From NCBI GenBank assembly GCA_900176545.1, contig FWXP01000002.1, positions 350,771 through 414,770 of the forward strand: a stretch of DNA of 64,000 nt, written 5' to 3'. The position numbers were made by a program, and so were the translations under genes. The notes beneath the pieces are model-generated. The model did no database searches. It was not told the origin of the DNA and saw nothing but the letters and a program-made list of their open reading frames with translations. This document shows positions 32,800 through 41,130 of this stretch, piece by piece. Origin of the DNA: Oscillospiraceae bacterium. Lineage in GTDB: Bacteria; Bacillota; Clostridia; Saccharofermentanales; Saccharofermentanaceae. Within the stretch, counting starts at the first letter, position 1, and every line of letters starts with the position of its first letter.

Positions 32800-34683
32800 A
32801 TGAACGGGAATACGTTTGATGCAAGATTAGATACGGTACCTATGGATCCCGGAGTATACCTGATGAAGGACACTTCGGGTTCTGTTATTTATGTGGGGAA
32901 AGCTAAGAAGCTGAGAAACCGCTTAAGAAGCTATTTCGGAGGCGGTACCATAACCCACCCTAAGGTAGCTGCCATGGTATCCCATGTTGCCGACTTCGAA
33001 TATGTGGTAGTGGGATCCGAGTCGGAGGCGCTACTCCTCGAAGCAAATCTTATTAAGAGGTATTCCCCTAAGTACAACATCCTCCTTAGAGATGACAAGG
33101 GCTACCCTTATTGCTGCATCACCTTAAACGAAGAATATCCCAGGGTATTTAAAGCATTTCGAACAGACGAGAAGGCCATAAAGGCAGGCGCCGTATACTA
33201 CGGTCCCTACATGAGCTCCGACCTTTTCCATACTTTGCAGACTATCTACGATATATTCCCGCTGAAGCGCTGCCGCAAGGTGCTCCCGAGAGACATCGGC
33301 AAGGAAAGGCCCTGCCTTAATGCGCATATAGGGAAGTGCATGGCACCCTGCAGCGGAAGCGTCAGCGCGGCCGAATACAGAAAGATGATCGGGCAGATAG
33401 TGCTCTTTTTCGAAGGTAAGTACGACGGCATAGAAAATGACCTTAGGGAGCAGATGCTTAAGGCTTCGGAGGAGCTCGACTTTGAGAGGGCGGCGGTGCT
33501 TCGTGACAGGCTGGAGGCTCTCTCTAACATAAAGAAGAATCAGCGCGTATTCATGGAGATAAAGCGAGACGTGGATGCGGTAGGTATCTATAGCGACGCG
33601 GGCGAGACATCTATCCGTAAGCTGGAGCTTAGAGACGGAAGGATCGTCGGATCTTCCACATACTTTGTTAGCGGCGACTCCGCTTCCGTAGCGGAGATCA
33701 TATCCGGCTTTGTTATGCAGCACTACGGGAATGTATCTAAGATCCCGCCTACGATACTTGTCCCTTCTTATGAGGAGGAAGCGGCAGACGATATCGCCAT
33801 GGTGGAAGACCACCTCTCGAAGATGGCGGGACACAAGGTAAAGATACATGTGCCCGAGCGCGGAGAGCTTCGTGAGCTTCAAAAGCTCGCCGAGAACAAT
33901 GCCCGCGAGATGATGGTTCGCCGTATCTTAAGAGGCGGAGGAGCCAACGCGGATCCTACTCTTGCACTTCGCTACTTAGAAAAGCTCTCAGGGGCTCCCG
34001 AAGGCTATATAAGCCGCGTGGAATCCTACGATATATCGAACCTCGGTAACGACGACATCTGCGCGGGTATGGTGGTCTTCAGGGACGGTAAGCCCGACAA
34101 GACGGCATACCGACTCTTCAAGATGAAGACTGTAACCGAGCAGGACGACTTCGCCTCCATGAGAGAGGTCTTGTCAAGAAGGCTCAAGCACAATAAGGAG
34201 GACGGCTTCGAATATCCGTCCCTGATATTGGTCGACGGCGGCAAGGGTCAGCTGGGAGCCGTGGAGCAGATGGTAAACGAGTTTGCTCCAGATAAAGGGA
34301 TCCTTCTGGCGGGCATGGTAAAGAATAATAAGCACAGGACCTCCGGGCTCCTCTTTACTGACGGCACATTTATAAAGTTGGAAGGAAAGGAATCCTCGGA
34401 CCAGGAGATAGTGCTCTTAAGGTTCCTGACGGCAGTGCAGAACGAGGTCCACCGCTTCGCGATCACATACCAGCGTAAGCTTGCAAAGAAACGTAATATC
34501 AGATATCGTCTTGAGAATATAGAAGGTATAGGTCCCGCCAAGCGAAAGGCACTTCTCTCTGCCTACGGCAGCATAAAGGAAGTGGAGGAAGCTTCTGTCG
34601 AGTCTTTAAAGGAAGTCAAGGGGATATCCTCTTCGGATGCGCTGGCGATATATACTTACTTTCACCCTTCGGAGGATAACTGA
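32800..34683 (+). CDS. uvrC: Excinuclease ABC subunit C
   Basis: 627 residues. The N-terminal GIY-YIG nuclease domain (GVYLMKDTSGSVIYVGKAK) makes the 3' incision; a UVR motif (LDFERAAVLRDRLEAL, about residue 225) binds UvrB; an RNase H-like domain (YDISNLGNDDICAGMVVF; LILVDGGKGQLGAV) makes the 5' incision; and a C-terminal helix-hairpin-helix (IEGIGPAKRKALLSAYG) binds DNA. Cysteines in RCRKVLPRD..ERPCLNAHIGKCMAPC match the usual cluster. Its stop overlaps the phosphoesterase start. Confidence 0.97.
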   Translation: MNGNTFDARLDTVPMDPGVYLMKDTSGSVIYVGKAKKLRNRLRSYFGGGTITHPKVAAMVSHVADFEYVVVGSESEALLLEANLIKRYSPKYNILLRDDKGYPYCCITLNEEYPRVFKAFRTDEKAIKAGAVYYGPYMSSDLFHTLQTIYDIFPLKRCRKVLPRDIGKERPCLNAHIGKCMAPCSGSVSAAEYRKMIGQIVLFFEGKYDGIENDLREQMLKASEELDFERAAVLRDRLEALSNIKKNQRVFMEIKRDVDAVGIYSDAGETSIRKLELRDGRIVGSSTYFVSGDSASVAEIISGFVMQHYGNVSKIPPTILVPSYEEEAADDIAMVEDHLSKMAGHKVKIHVPERGELRELQKLAENNAREMMVRRILRGGGANADPTLALRYLEKLSGAPEGYISRVESYDISNLGNDDICAGMVVFRDGKPDKTAYRLFKMKTVTEQDDFASMREVLSRRLKHNKEDGFEYPSLILVDGGKGQLGAVEQMVNEFAPDKGILLAGMVKNNKHRTSGLLFTDGTFIKLEGKESSDQEIVLLRFLTAVQNEVHRFAITYQRKLAKKRNIRYRLENIEGIGPAKRKALLSAYGSIKEVEEASVESLKEVKGISSSDALAIYTYFHPSEDN

Positions 34684-35393
34684 TGGCCATATTTGCGATA
34701 GCCGATCTTCATCTTGCACTGTCTAATCCAGAGAAATCCATGGAGGTCTTCGGGAAGAGCTGGGACGGTTATATTACAAGGCTCGAGGAGAGCTTCATGG
34801 AACTGGTATCAGAAAGCGATACCGTCCTTATGCCGGGCGATATCTCCTGGGCTACCTACATGAGCAAGGCCGAAGAAGACTTTAAGTTCATAGATTCTCT
34901 TCCGGGGAAGAAGATAATCGGAAGGGGCAATCACGACTACTGGTGGACGACGGTAAAGAAGATGGAAGATACCTTAAAGGATATGGGCGTTACTACCATC
35001 TCCTTAAGTAACCACACATCCTTTATCGTGGAAGACAGCATAATAACGGGAACGAGAGCCTGGAAGCTCCCAACGGATGACAGCTTCTCGGATGAGGACC
35101 GCAAGATCTACGAGAGGGAGAAGATAAGGATAGGACTTTGCATACAGGCGCTTAATAAAGAAGATCCCGAACATACGAAGAGAAGGATCCTGATGCTCCA
35201 CTATCCGCCCCTGACATCGAGAGTCCCCAATACGGAGCTGTCCGAGATGATAGAGGGCTCGGGCATCGATCTTTGTATCTACGGCCACCTTCACGGAAAG
35301 GCCCACAAGAAGGTCTTCGAGGGAGAGAGGAACGGCACGGTATATAAGTGTGTCTCCGCGGACTTCTTGGGCTTCTCTCCGGTCAAGCTCTGA
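34683..35393 (+). CDS. Metallophosphoesterase
   Basis: 236 residues with calcineurin-like metal motifs: FAIADLHLAL, LMPGDISWAT, GRGNHDYWW, ILMLHYPP and YGHLHGKAH. It should be a two-metal phosphohydrolase of the predicted COG1768 type; substrate unknown. It starts at the last base of the uvrC stop and is probably co-translated. Confidence 0.9.
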   Translation: MAIFAIADLHLALSNPEKSMEVFGKSWDGYITRLEESFMELVSESDTVLMPGDISWATYMSKAEEDFKFIDSLPGKKIIGRGNHDYWWTTVKKMEDTLKDMGVTTISLSNHTSFIVEDSIITGTRAWKLPTDDSFSDEDRKIYEREKIRIGLCIQALNKEDPEHTKRRILMLHYPPLTSRVPNTELSEMIEGSGIDLCIYGHLHGKAHKKVFEGERNGTVYKCVSADFLGFSPVKL

Positions 35394-35428
35394 AAGCCAA
35401 CAATAGCAGGCGTTTTGGGGGATTTTTG

Positions 35429-35457
35429 TTGACATTTTGACGCCTTTTATATATAAT
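35429..35457 (+). promoter_or_regulatory. Consensus promoter of the yicC-remA-gmk-rpoZ cluster
   Basis: Perfect TTGACA (35429-35434), 17-bp spacer, perfect TATAAT (35452-35457). The leader is about 70 nt. Confidence 0.9.
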
Positions 35458-35533
35458 ATTTCAGTCGAGTCTGCTCGCGCGGAAGATATTTCCGGCAGTG
35501 GACTTTTTCTATCCTATTTTTTGCGGGGTTTTT

Positions 35534-36418
35534 ATGGCTTACAGTATGACGGGCTTCGGCCGCGGAGAGAAGATCTTCGACACAAGAAGATATACTTGTG
35601 AGATCAAATCAGTCAACAGCCGTTTTTGCGACATCAACATAAGGATGCCCAGGCTCTTTAACTTTGCAGACGCCAAGATAAGAAAGCTCATTACCGACGG
35701 TCTTACCAGAGGTAAGGTGGACGTGTTCATCAATTTCGATGATTCCAAGAACGAATCCGGAGAAGTCGTATTGAACGAAGGTCTCGTCAAGGCTTACGCT
35801 TCTGCAGTAAGCAGCATCGCTTCCATGACGGGTGCGGATGCGGAGATCACAGCAGCAAGGCTCTCCACTTTCCCTGATGTCCTTACTGTAAGGCAGAAGG
35901 ATATGGATGAGGATCAGCTCTACGCAGAGCTCTCTTCATGCCTCCTGATGGCTATCGAAGGCATGAAGGAGATGAGAGGCACCGAAGGCGCTAACCTCGT
36001 AGAGGATATCCTCGGCAAGGTCACTTCCTTAGAGACTATTAGAGACGAGATCGCCGCCAGAGCTCCCGAAGTTGTAACGGATTACAGGGCAAGGCTCTCC
36101 GCGCGTATCGACGAGATCTTGGAGGAAGATAAGAGATCCTTCTACGACGAGAGCAGACTTGCCGCGGAAGTAGCGGTATTTGCCGACAAGTGTGCTATCG
36201 ACGAAGAACTCAAGAGGCTGGTGTCGCATTTCGCGCAGGCAAGAAAGATACTTGCAGGCGACACTGTAGGCAAGAAGATGGATTTCCTTATCCAGGAGAT
36301 CAACAGAGAAGTCAATACTATCGGTTCCAAGGCGAACGATATAGAGATAACCAACAGAGTGCTCCTTATGAAGAACCTCATCGAAGAGATGAGAGAGCAG
36401 ATCCAGAATCTGGTATAA
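35534..36418 (+). CDS. yicC: YicC-family endoribonuclease
   Basis: 294 residues with YSMTGFGRGE at the N terminus, EIKSVNSRFCDINIRMP, and the C-terminal KKMDFLIQEINREVNTIGSKA typical of YicC/YloC proteins, which act as RNases or RNase adaptors. GCGGGG lies before the ATG at 35534; an earlier in-frame ATG at 35498 lies in the leader without a site. It is first in the conserved cluster with remA, gmk and rpoZ. Confidence 0.93.
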   Translation: MAYSMTGFGRGEKIFDTRRYTCEIKSVNSRFCDINIRMPRLFNFADAKIRKLITDGLTRGKVDVFINFDDSKNESGEVVLNEGLVKAYASAVSSIASMTGADAEITAARLSTFPDVLTVRQKDMDEDQLYAELSSCLLMAIEGMKEMRGTEGANLVEDILGKVTSLETIRDEIAARAPEVVTDYRARLSARIDEILEEDKRSFYDESRLAAEVAVFADKCAIDEELKRLVSHFAQARKILAGDTVGKKMDFLIQEINREVNTIGSKANDIEITNRVLLMKNLIEEMREQIQNLV

Positions 36419-36434
36419 GGAGCGGTCTTAGGGG

Positions 36435-36668
36435 ATGAAGTTCATAGATATCGGTTTTGGCAATATAGCTTCTGCGGAGAGGATCCTTGCTGTATCCGCT
36501 TCCGATTCCGCTCCCATCAGGCGCATGATGCAGGATGCAAGGGACAGGTCGATGCTGGTCGACTGCTGTGCGGGCAAGAAGTGCAAGAGCGTTATCGTAA
36601 TGGATTCAGACCATGTAATAACGTCGGCCCTTGAGGTCGGTGAGATAAAGGAGGCTCTGGCCAAGTGA
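36435..36668 (+). CDS. remA: RemA-like DNA-binding regulator (DUF370)
   Basis: 77 residues with FIDIGFGNIASAERILAV, SAPIRRMMQDARD, MLVDCCAGKKCKSVIVMDSDHVI (ending in the conserved DSDHVI) of the DUF370/RemA family. In Bacillus RemA activates matrix genes; in Clostridia the targets are unknown. It sits between yicC and gmk as usual and overlaps the gmk start by 4 bp. Confidence 0.93.
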   Translation: MKFIDIGFGNIASAERILAVSASDSAPIRRMMQDARDRSMLVDCCAGKKCKSVIVMDSDHVITSALEVGEIKEALAK

Positions 36669-37270
36669 AGAACGGACTAATCGTATCACTGTCGGGTCCT
36701 TCCGGAGTAGGCAAGGGAACGATCCTTTCCAAGGTCAGGGAGCACCTCCCGGAGAGCAGGAGCTCGGTATCTGTGACTACAAGGTCTCCGAGAGAAGGCG
36801 AAGAAGAGGGCGTAGCTTATTTCTTCAGGACTAAGGAGCAGTTCAAGAAGATGCTCTCAGACGGAGAGATAATCGAATATGACGAATACGTAGGCAACTT
36901 CTACGGAACTCCCGCGGGACCTCTCAAGGAGATGAGCGCTTCGGGTTCGGATGTGCTCCTGGACCTCACCATAGCAGGATCCCTGGCTCTTAAGGAGAAG
37001 TTCGAGGAAGCCGTCACGATATTCATACTCCCTCCTTCCTACGAGGAGCTGGAATCAAGGCTCAAGGGAAGAGGTACGGAGACCGAGGATGTAGTCGCCA
37101 GAAGGCTCGCCGAGGCAAAGGGAGAGATCTTGAGGGCAAATGAGTTCGACTATGTGGTAGTAAATGACGACATAGACGAGGCCGCAAGGAAGGTCGAAGC
37201 GATAATCGAAGCGGAGAAAGCCCGCTACGAACGTAACAAAGGTATCGAGAAGAATTCTTCTTGGACATAA
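36665..37270 (+). CDS. gmk: Guanylate kinase
   Basis: 201 residues with P-loop LSGPSGVGKGT, GMP-binding SVSVTTRSPREGEEEGVAYFF (key RSPR and G-E-G-V-Y-F residues) and LLDLTIAGSLALK. It phosphorylates GMP to GDP. The start codon is GTG, overlapping the remA stop (GTGA). Confidence 0.96.
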   Translation: MKNGLIVSLSGPSGVGKGTILSKVREHLPESRSSVSVTTRSPREGEEEGVAYFFRTKEQFKKMLSDGEIIEYDEYVGNFYGTPAGPLKEMSASGSDVLLDLTIAGSLALKEKFEEAVTIFILPPSYEELESRLKGRGTETEDVVARRLAEAKGEILRANEFDYVVVNDDIDEAARKVEAIIEAEKARYERNKGIEKNSSWT

Positions 37271-37314
37271 AGTAACTAAGCTAAGCAATATTATTTAAGA
37301 AAGAGGGCATAAAG

Positions 37315-37722
37315 ATGTTAGTAGATCCACCTATGGAAGCAATGGCAGACAAGGCAACATGTGCTTATGAGCTTGCAGTTCTCGTAAGTAAGAGAGCAAG
37401 CCAGCTCGTTGACGGCGCTCAGCCCATGATCCCCGACAGTGCTGCAAATGCAGTATCTCTCGCTTGCCGCGAGATCGCTCAGGGTAAGGTAGTAGGCGTT
37501 GAGGGCGTTCTCAAGAGATCCGAGTACAAGGTTCCCCTGACCAAGGAAGCAAGAGAAGCAGCTGCAGCTGAGAGAAGAGCTAAGGAAGCTCAGGAGTCTT
37601 ACAGAAGAGCAGCAGCAGAGGCAGACGTTGTTACTACAGAGGAAGAGGCTCCTTCTGAGGAAGCTCCCGCTGCAGACGACGGATTCGTAGTCGTTGAAGT
37701 CGGCGAAGAGACAGCAGAATAA
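37315..37722 (+). CDS. rpoZ: RNA polymerase omega subunit with an extended acidic tail
   Basis: 135 residues. The omega fold covers about residues 15-85 (CAYELAVLVSKRASQLV). A tail of about 50 residues rich in Ala and Glu is added, making it longer than most Firmicute omega subunits (about 65-90). Omega helps assemble beta-prime. GAGGG precedes the ATG. Confidence 0.88.
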   Translation: MLVDPPMEAMADKATCAYELAVLVSKRASQLVDGAQPMIPDSAANAVSLACREIAQGKVVGVEGVLKRSEYKVPLTKEAREAAAAERRAKEAQESYRRAAAEADVVTTEEEAPSEEAPAADDGFVVVEVGEETAE

Positions 37723-37746
37723 TTTTAGGTAAGGAGCAGCAATAAG

Positions 37747-39168
37747 ATGTCTGTTAAGAAATCAATGGAAAAGATCGTATCCCTTGCAAAGACAAGAGGA
37801 TTTGTATATCCCGGTTCCGACATCTACGGCGGTCTTGCAAATTCATGGGATTACGGCCCTTTGGGCGTACAGCTCAAGAATAACGTCAAGAGCGCTTGGT
37901 GGAAGAAGTTCGTACAGGAGAATCCTTATAACGTAGGTGTTGACTGTGCGATCCTCATGAACCCTCAGGTATGGGTAGCTTCAGGTCACGTAGGAGGATT
38001 CTCCGATCCCCTTATCGACTGTAAGCAGTGTAAGGCAAGAGCAAGAGCAGATAAGCTCGTAGAGGACTTCAATGCCGAGAACGGTATCACTGATGTAGTG
38101 GTAGAGGGCATGAACGACGAGCAGCTCGTAGCTTATATCAAGGAGAAGAATATCCCCTGTCCCACATGCGGCGGCCATAACTTCACGGACGTTCGTAAGT
38201 TCAACCTCATGTTCAAGACATTCATGGGTGTTACAGAGGATGCTAAGAACGAAGTATATCTTCGTCCCGAGACAGCTCAGGGTATCTTCGTAAACTTCGC
38301 TAACGTTCAGAGATCTTCCAGAAAGAAGATCCCCTTCGGAATCTGCCAGATCGGTAAGTCTTTCCGTAACGAGATCACACCCGGTAACTTCATCTTCAGG
38401 ACACGTGAGTTCGAGCAGATGGAGCTTGAGTTCTTCTGTGAGCCCGGCACTGACCTTGAGTGGTTCAAGTACTGGAAGGATTACTGCTACAACTGGCTTA
38501 CAGGCTTAGGACTTAAGGAAGAAGAGCTTCGTACAAGAGATCACTCTCCCGAAGAGCTCGCTTTCTATTCAAATGCAACTACTGACTTCGAGTTCTTCTT
38601 CCCCTTCGGTGACGGACAGTGGGGTGAGCTCTGGGGTGTTGCAGATCGTACTGACTACGATCTTAAGCAGCATATGGAGCACTCTAAGCAGGATCTTTCT
38701 TACTTCGATCCCGCCAAGAACGAGAAGTATGTTCCTTATGTTATCGAGCCTTCCCTTGGTGCAGATCGTGTAACACTCGCATTCCTTTGCGCAGCTTATG
38801 ACGAGGAAGAGCTTGAGGGCGGTGACGTAAGAACAGTAATGAGGTTCCATCCTTATCTTGCACCTATCAAGATCGGTATCCTTCCTCTGTCTGCTAAGCT
38901 TTCCGAGAAGGCAGGCGCAGTATACGAGAAGCTTTCCAAGAAGTATATGTGCGAATTCGATGACAGACAGTCCATCGGTAAGAGATACAGAAGACAGGAT
39001 GAGATCGGTACTCCTTACTGCGTAGTCTATGACTTCGATTCCGAGAACGATAACTGCGTTACGATAAGAGAGCGCGATACTATGGCAAATGTCGAGTACG
39101 AGCCCGGTAACGTAAGATTCCCCATCGATAAGCTCGATGAGTTCTTCGAGGGCAAGTTCGATTTCTGA
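37747..39168 (+). CDS. glyQS: Glycyl-tRNA synthetase, dimeric class II type
   Basis: 473 residues of the single-chain alpha2 type, not the alpha-beta type. Class II motifs are seen in [42 protein letters not shown] (motif 2, key FRTREFEQ) and [15 protein letters not shown] zinc-binding insertion with CKQC and CPTCGG lies near residues 85-145. It charges the two glycine tRNAs of the kind found earlier in the window. AAGGAGC precedes the ATG and a terminator follows. Confidence 0.96.
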   Translation: MSVKKSMEKIVSLAKTRGFVYPGSDIYGGLANSWDYGPLGVQLKNNVKSAWWKKFVQENPYNVGVDCAILMNPQVWVASGHVGGFSDPLIDCKQCKARARADKLVEDFNAENGITDVVVEGMNDEQLVAYIKEKNIPCPTCGGHNFTDVRKFNLMFKTFMGVTEDAKNEVYLRPETAQGIFVNFANVQRSSRKKIPFGICQIGKSFRNEITPGNFIFRTREFEQMELEFFCEPGTDLEWFKYWKDYCYNWLTGLGLKEEELRTRDHSPEELAFYSNATTDFEFFFPFGDGQWGELWGVADRTDYDLKQHMEHSKQDLSYFDPAKNEKYVPYVIEPSLGADRVTLAFLCAAYDEEELEGGDVRTVMRFHPYLAPIKIGILPLSAKLSEKAGAVYEKLSKKYMCEFDDRQSIGKRYRRQDEIGTPYCVVYDFDSENDNCVTIRERDTMANVEYEPGNVRFPIDKLDEFFEGKFDF

Positions 39169-39195
39169 TCGTCAGATCTTAATTGAATAATAATG

Positions 39196-39225
39196 CGGCG
39201 TCCTTTGTGTGAAGGACGCCGTTTT
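39196..39225 (+). terminator. Terminator of glyQS
   Basis: CGGCGTCCTT and AAGGACGCCG form a perfect 10-bp stem with a 6-nt loop, then TTTT. Confidence 0.92.
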
Positions 39226-39360
39226 ATATGGAAGAAAAGTGTCTCTCGTTATTGTCTATCTTATTATCTGGTCATATAAAATTATAGAGATTTGAATATT
39301 ATCAGATGATCAGATGAATTATAAAATCCTTCCATGATTAAAGCGTGGAGAGGAAATCAT

Positions 39361-39888
39361 ATGAGTAAGACAACGAATCGTAAGAAGATAGAAGCAATAG
39401 CATATACGGCTGTTTTTACGGCTCTGGTATTTGTATTTACAATGCTCGTTAATGTTAAGCTGCCTTTTGGTAACGGAGGGCTTATCCATCTGGGGAACGT
39501 ACCGCTCTTTATCTGTGCGATAATCCTGGGCAAGAAAGCGGGCGCCGTATCCGGTGCTGTCGGAATGGGACTTTTTGATCTGATATCAGGATGGGTGTTA
39601 TGGGCCCCGTTTACTTTTGTTATTGTCGGCCTTATGGGATATGCGGTAGGAAAGATCACCGAGAATAAGAAAAGTGTTTCACGATATACTTTGGCTTTTG
39701 CTGTTGCACTTGTAATAAAGATCGTCGGTTACTACGTAGCGGAGTGGATCATCTACGGCAATATAGTTGCACCTTTGCAGTCAGTTCCCGGCAATATCAT
39801 TCAGATCGTCTTTGCTTCCGTACTGGTACTTATAGCGATAAAGCCTTTGGAGATCGCTGCTAAGAGAGTAGGTGTCAGATATGTATAA
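39361..39888 (+). CDS. ECF transporter substrate-binding (S) component
   Basis: 175 residues with about six membrane helices and the small-residue-rich N terminus (YTAVFTALVFVFTMLVNV) that docks on the shared EcfT subunit. GNGGLIHLGNVPLFICAIILGKKAG, read in part as LIHLGNVPLFI, matches the HmpT/PdxU-like S components for vitamin precursors. It needs an energising EcfAAT module encoded elsewhere. It overlaps an aminotransferase gene, which suggests a B6 vitamer as substrate. GGAGAGGA precedes the ATG at 39361. Confidence 0.85.
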   Translation: MSKTTNRKKIEAIAYTAVFTALVFVFTMLVNVKLPFGNGGLIHLGNVPLFICAIILGKKAGAVSGAVGMGLFDLISGWVLWAPFTFVIVGLMGYAVGKITENKKSVSRYTLAFAVALVIKIVGYYVAEWIIYGNIVAPLQSVPGNIIQIVFASVLVLIAIKPLEIAAKRVGVRYV

Positions 39889-41002
39889 GATAATGACTCC
39901 CGGCCCTACAGAGGTTTATCAGAATGTACTTCAGGCAAGAAGCATTCCATGCACGAATCCCGATCTGGATCTGTCTTTCGTAGAGGATTACAAGAAACTC
40001 TGCGTAAGGATAAGTAAGCTTCTTAAGACAGATGCAGAGACTCTTATCTTAGGAGGAGAAGGGATCTTAGGTCTTGAGGCAGCATGTGCTTCTCTGACTG
40101 AAGAAGGGGACCGTGTCTTAGTTATTGACAACGGAGTCTTCGGAAAAGGCTTTCAGGATTTTGTAAAGATATACGGCGGTGAGCCCGTTCTCTTTACGGG
40201 AGATTACCGCGAGACGATAGATCTTGATGCACTTGCGGCATTTCTTTCAAAGGACAGCAACTTCAAGTATGCGACACTGGTTCACGGAGACACACCAAGC
40301 GGAATGCTTAACGACGCTTTTGCTATCACGAAGCTACTTAAAAGCTACGGAATACTTACCGTAGTCGATGCCGTATCGACCATGTTCGGAGAAGATCTGG
40401 ATGCGACTTATATCGACATTCTCTGCGGCGGGTCTCAGAAGGTGATCTCGGCTCCTCCGGGACTTACGATATGTGTGATATCTGAAGATGCGAAGGAAGC
40501 GATAAATGATCGCCGCACGCCGATACGTTCCTTCTATGCGAACCTTAAGGTCTTCTTTAATTACTACGAAGAGAAGTGGTTTCCCTACACGATGCCCATA
40601 AGCGACATAAAGGGACTTGATGCGGCTATAGAGAATATAGAAAGCGACCCAGATATCCTCGGAAGGCACGAGAAGATAGCTTCTGCTACACGAAATGCCG
40701 TCACTGCGGCAGGGCTGAAGCTTTATGCAAGAAGCGGCTTTTCGAATACAGTGACTGCCTTTGAAGTGCCCGTTGGGATAAGTAGCGAAGATATCCTTCT
40801 TACCATGAGGCAAGACCACAATATCCTTATAGCAGGCTCCTTTGATGTATTTGCAGGGAAACTGATCAGGATCGGTCATATGGGTAATAACTCACGGGTG
40901 GAGAAAGTGAAGGAGACGCTTAAGGCTTTGGATATCACTCTTTCCAAACTGGGCTTTAAAGCTGAGGAGAGTATGGCAGAAGTGTTCGCGAATAGCATCT
41001 GA
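39881..41002 (+). CDS. Class V aminotransferase (alanine-glyoxylate or pyridoxamine-pyruvate type)
   Basis: 373 residues, fold-type I PLP enzyme: MTPGPTEVYQNV, GGEGILGLEAAC, TLVHGDTPSGMLND, VVDAVSTMFGED and the PLP lysine in GGSQKVISAPPG. The TPGPT family includes alanine-glyoxylate and pyridoxamine-pyruvate aminotransferases. Pairing with an ECF S component makes salvage of pyridoxamine a reasonable guess. The ATG at 39881 has AGGTG upstream and overlaps the S-component stop. Confidence 0.85.
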   Translation: MYKIMTPGPTEVYQNVLQARSIPCTNPDLDLSFVEDYKKLCVRISKLLKTDAETLILGGEGILGLEAACASLTEEGDRVLVIDNGVFGKGFQDFVKIYGGEPVLFTGDYRETIDLDALAAFLSKDSNFKYATLVHGDTPSGMLNDAFAITKLLKSYGILTVVDAVSTMFGEDLDATYIDILCGGSQKVISAPPGLTICVISEDAKEAINDRRTPIRSFYANLKVFFNYYEEKWFPYTMPISDIKGLDAAIENIESDPDILGRHEKIASATRNAVTAAGLKLYARSGFSNTVTAFEVPVGISSEDILLTMRQDHNILIAGSFDVFAGKLIRIGHMGNNSRVEKVKETLKALDITLSKLGFKAEESMAEVFANSI

Positions 41003-41130
41003 TCGGTAAGTAAATGCAAAATTTGAATAAAAATAGTTTGTAAATTAAGAATTTGGTAATGGTAATCCCTCTGATATTTATTTATAATAAAAAAACTTGA
41101 TGAAATGAAAATCATATCGAAGGGGGATTT

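Noticed and set aside
37723..37746. T-box leader before glyQS
   Set aside because: The gap from rpoZ is only 24 bp, far too short for a T-box.
41031..41130. Clear promoter for ppdK
   Set aside because: TATAAT-like boxes exist in the AT-rich stretch, but no -35 lies at an acceptable distance, so I do not place one.
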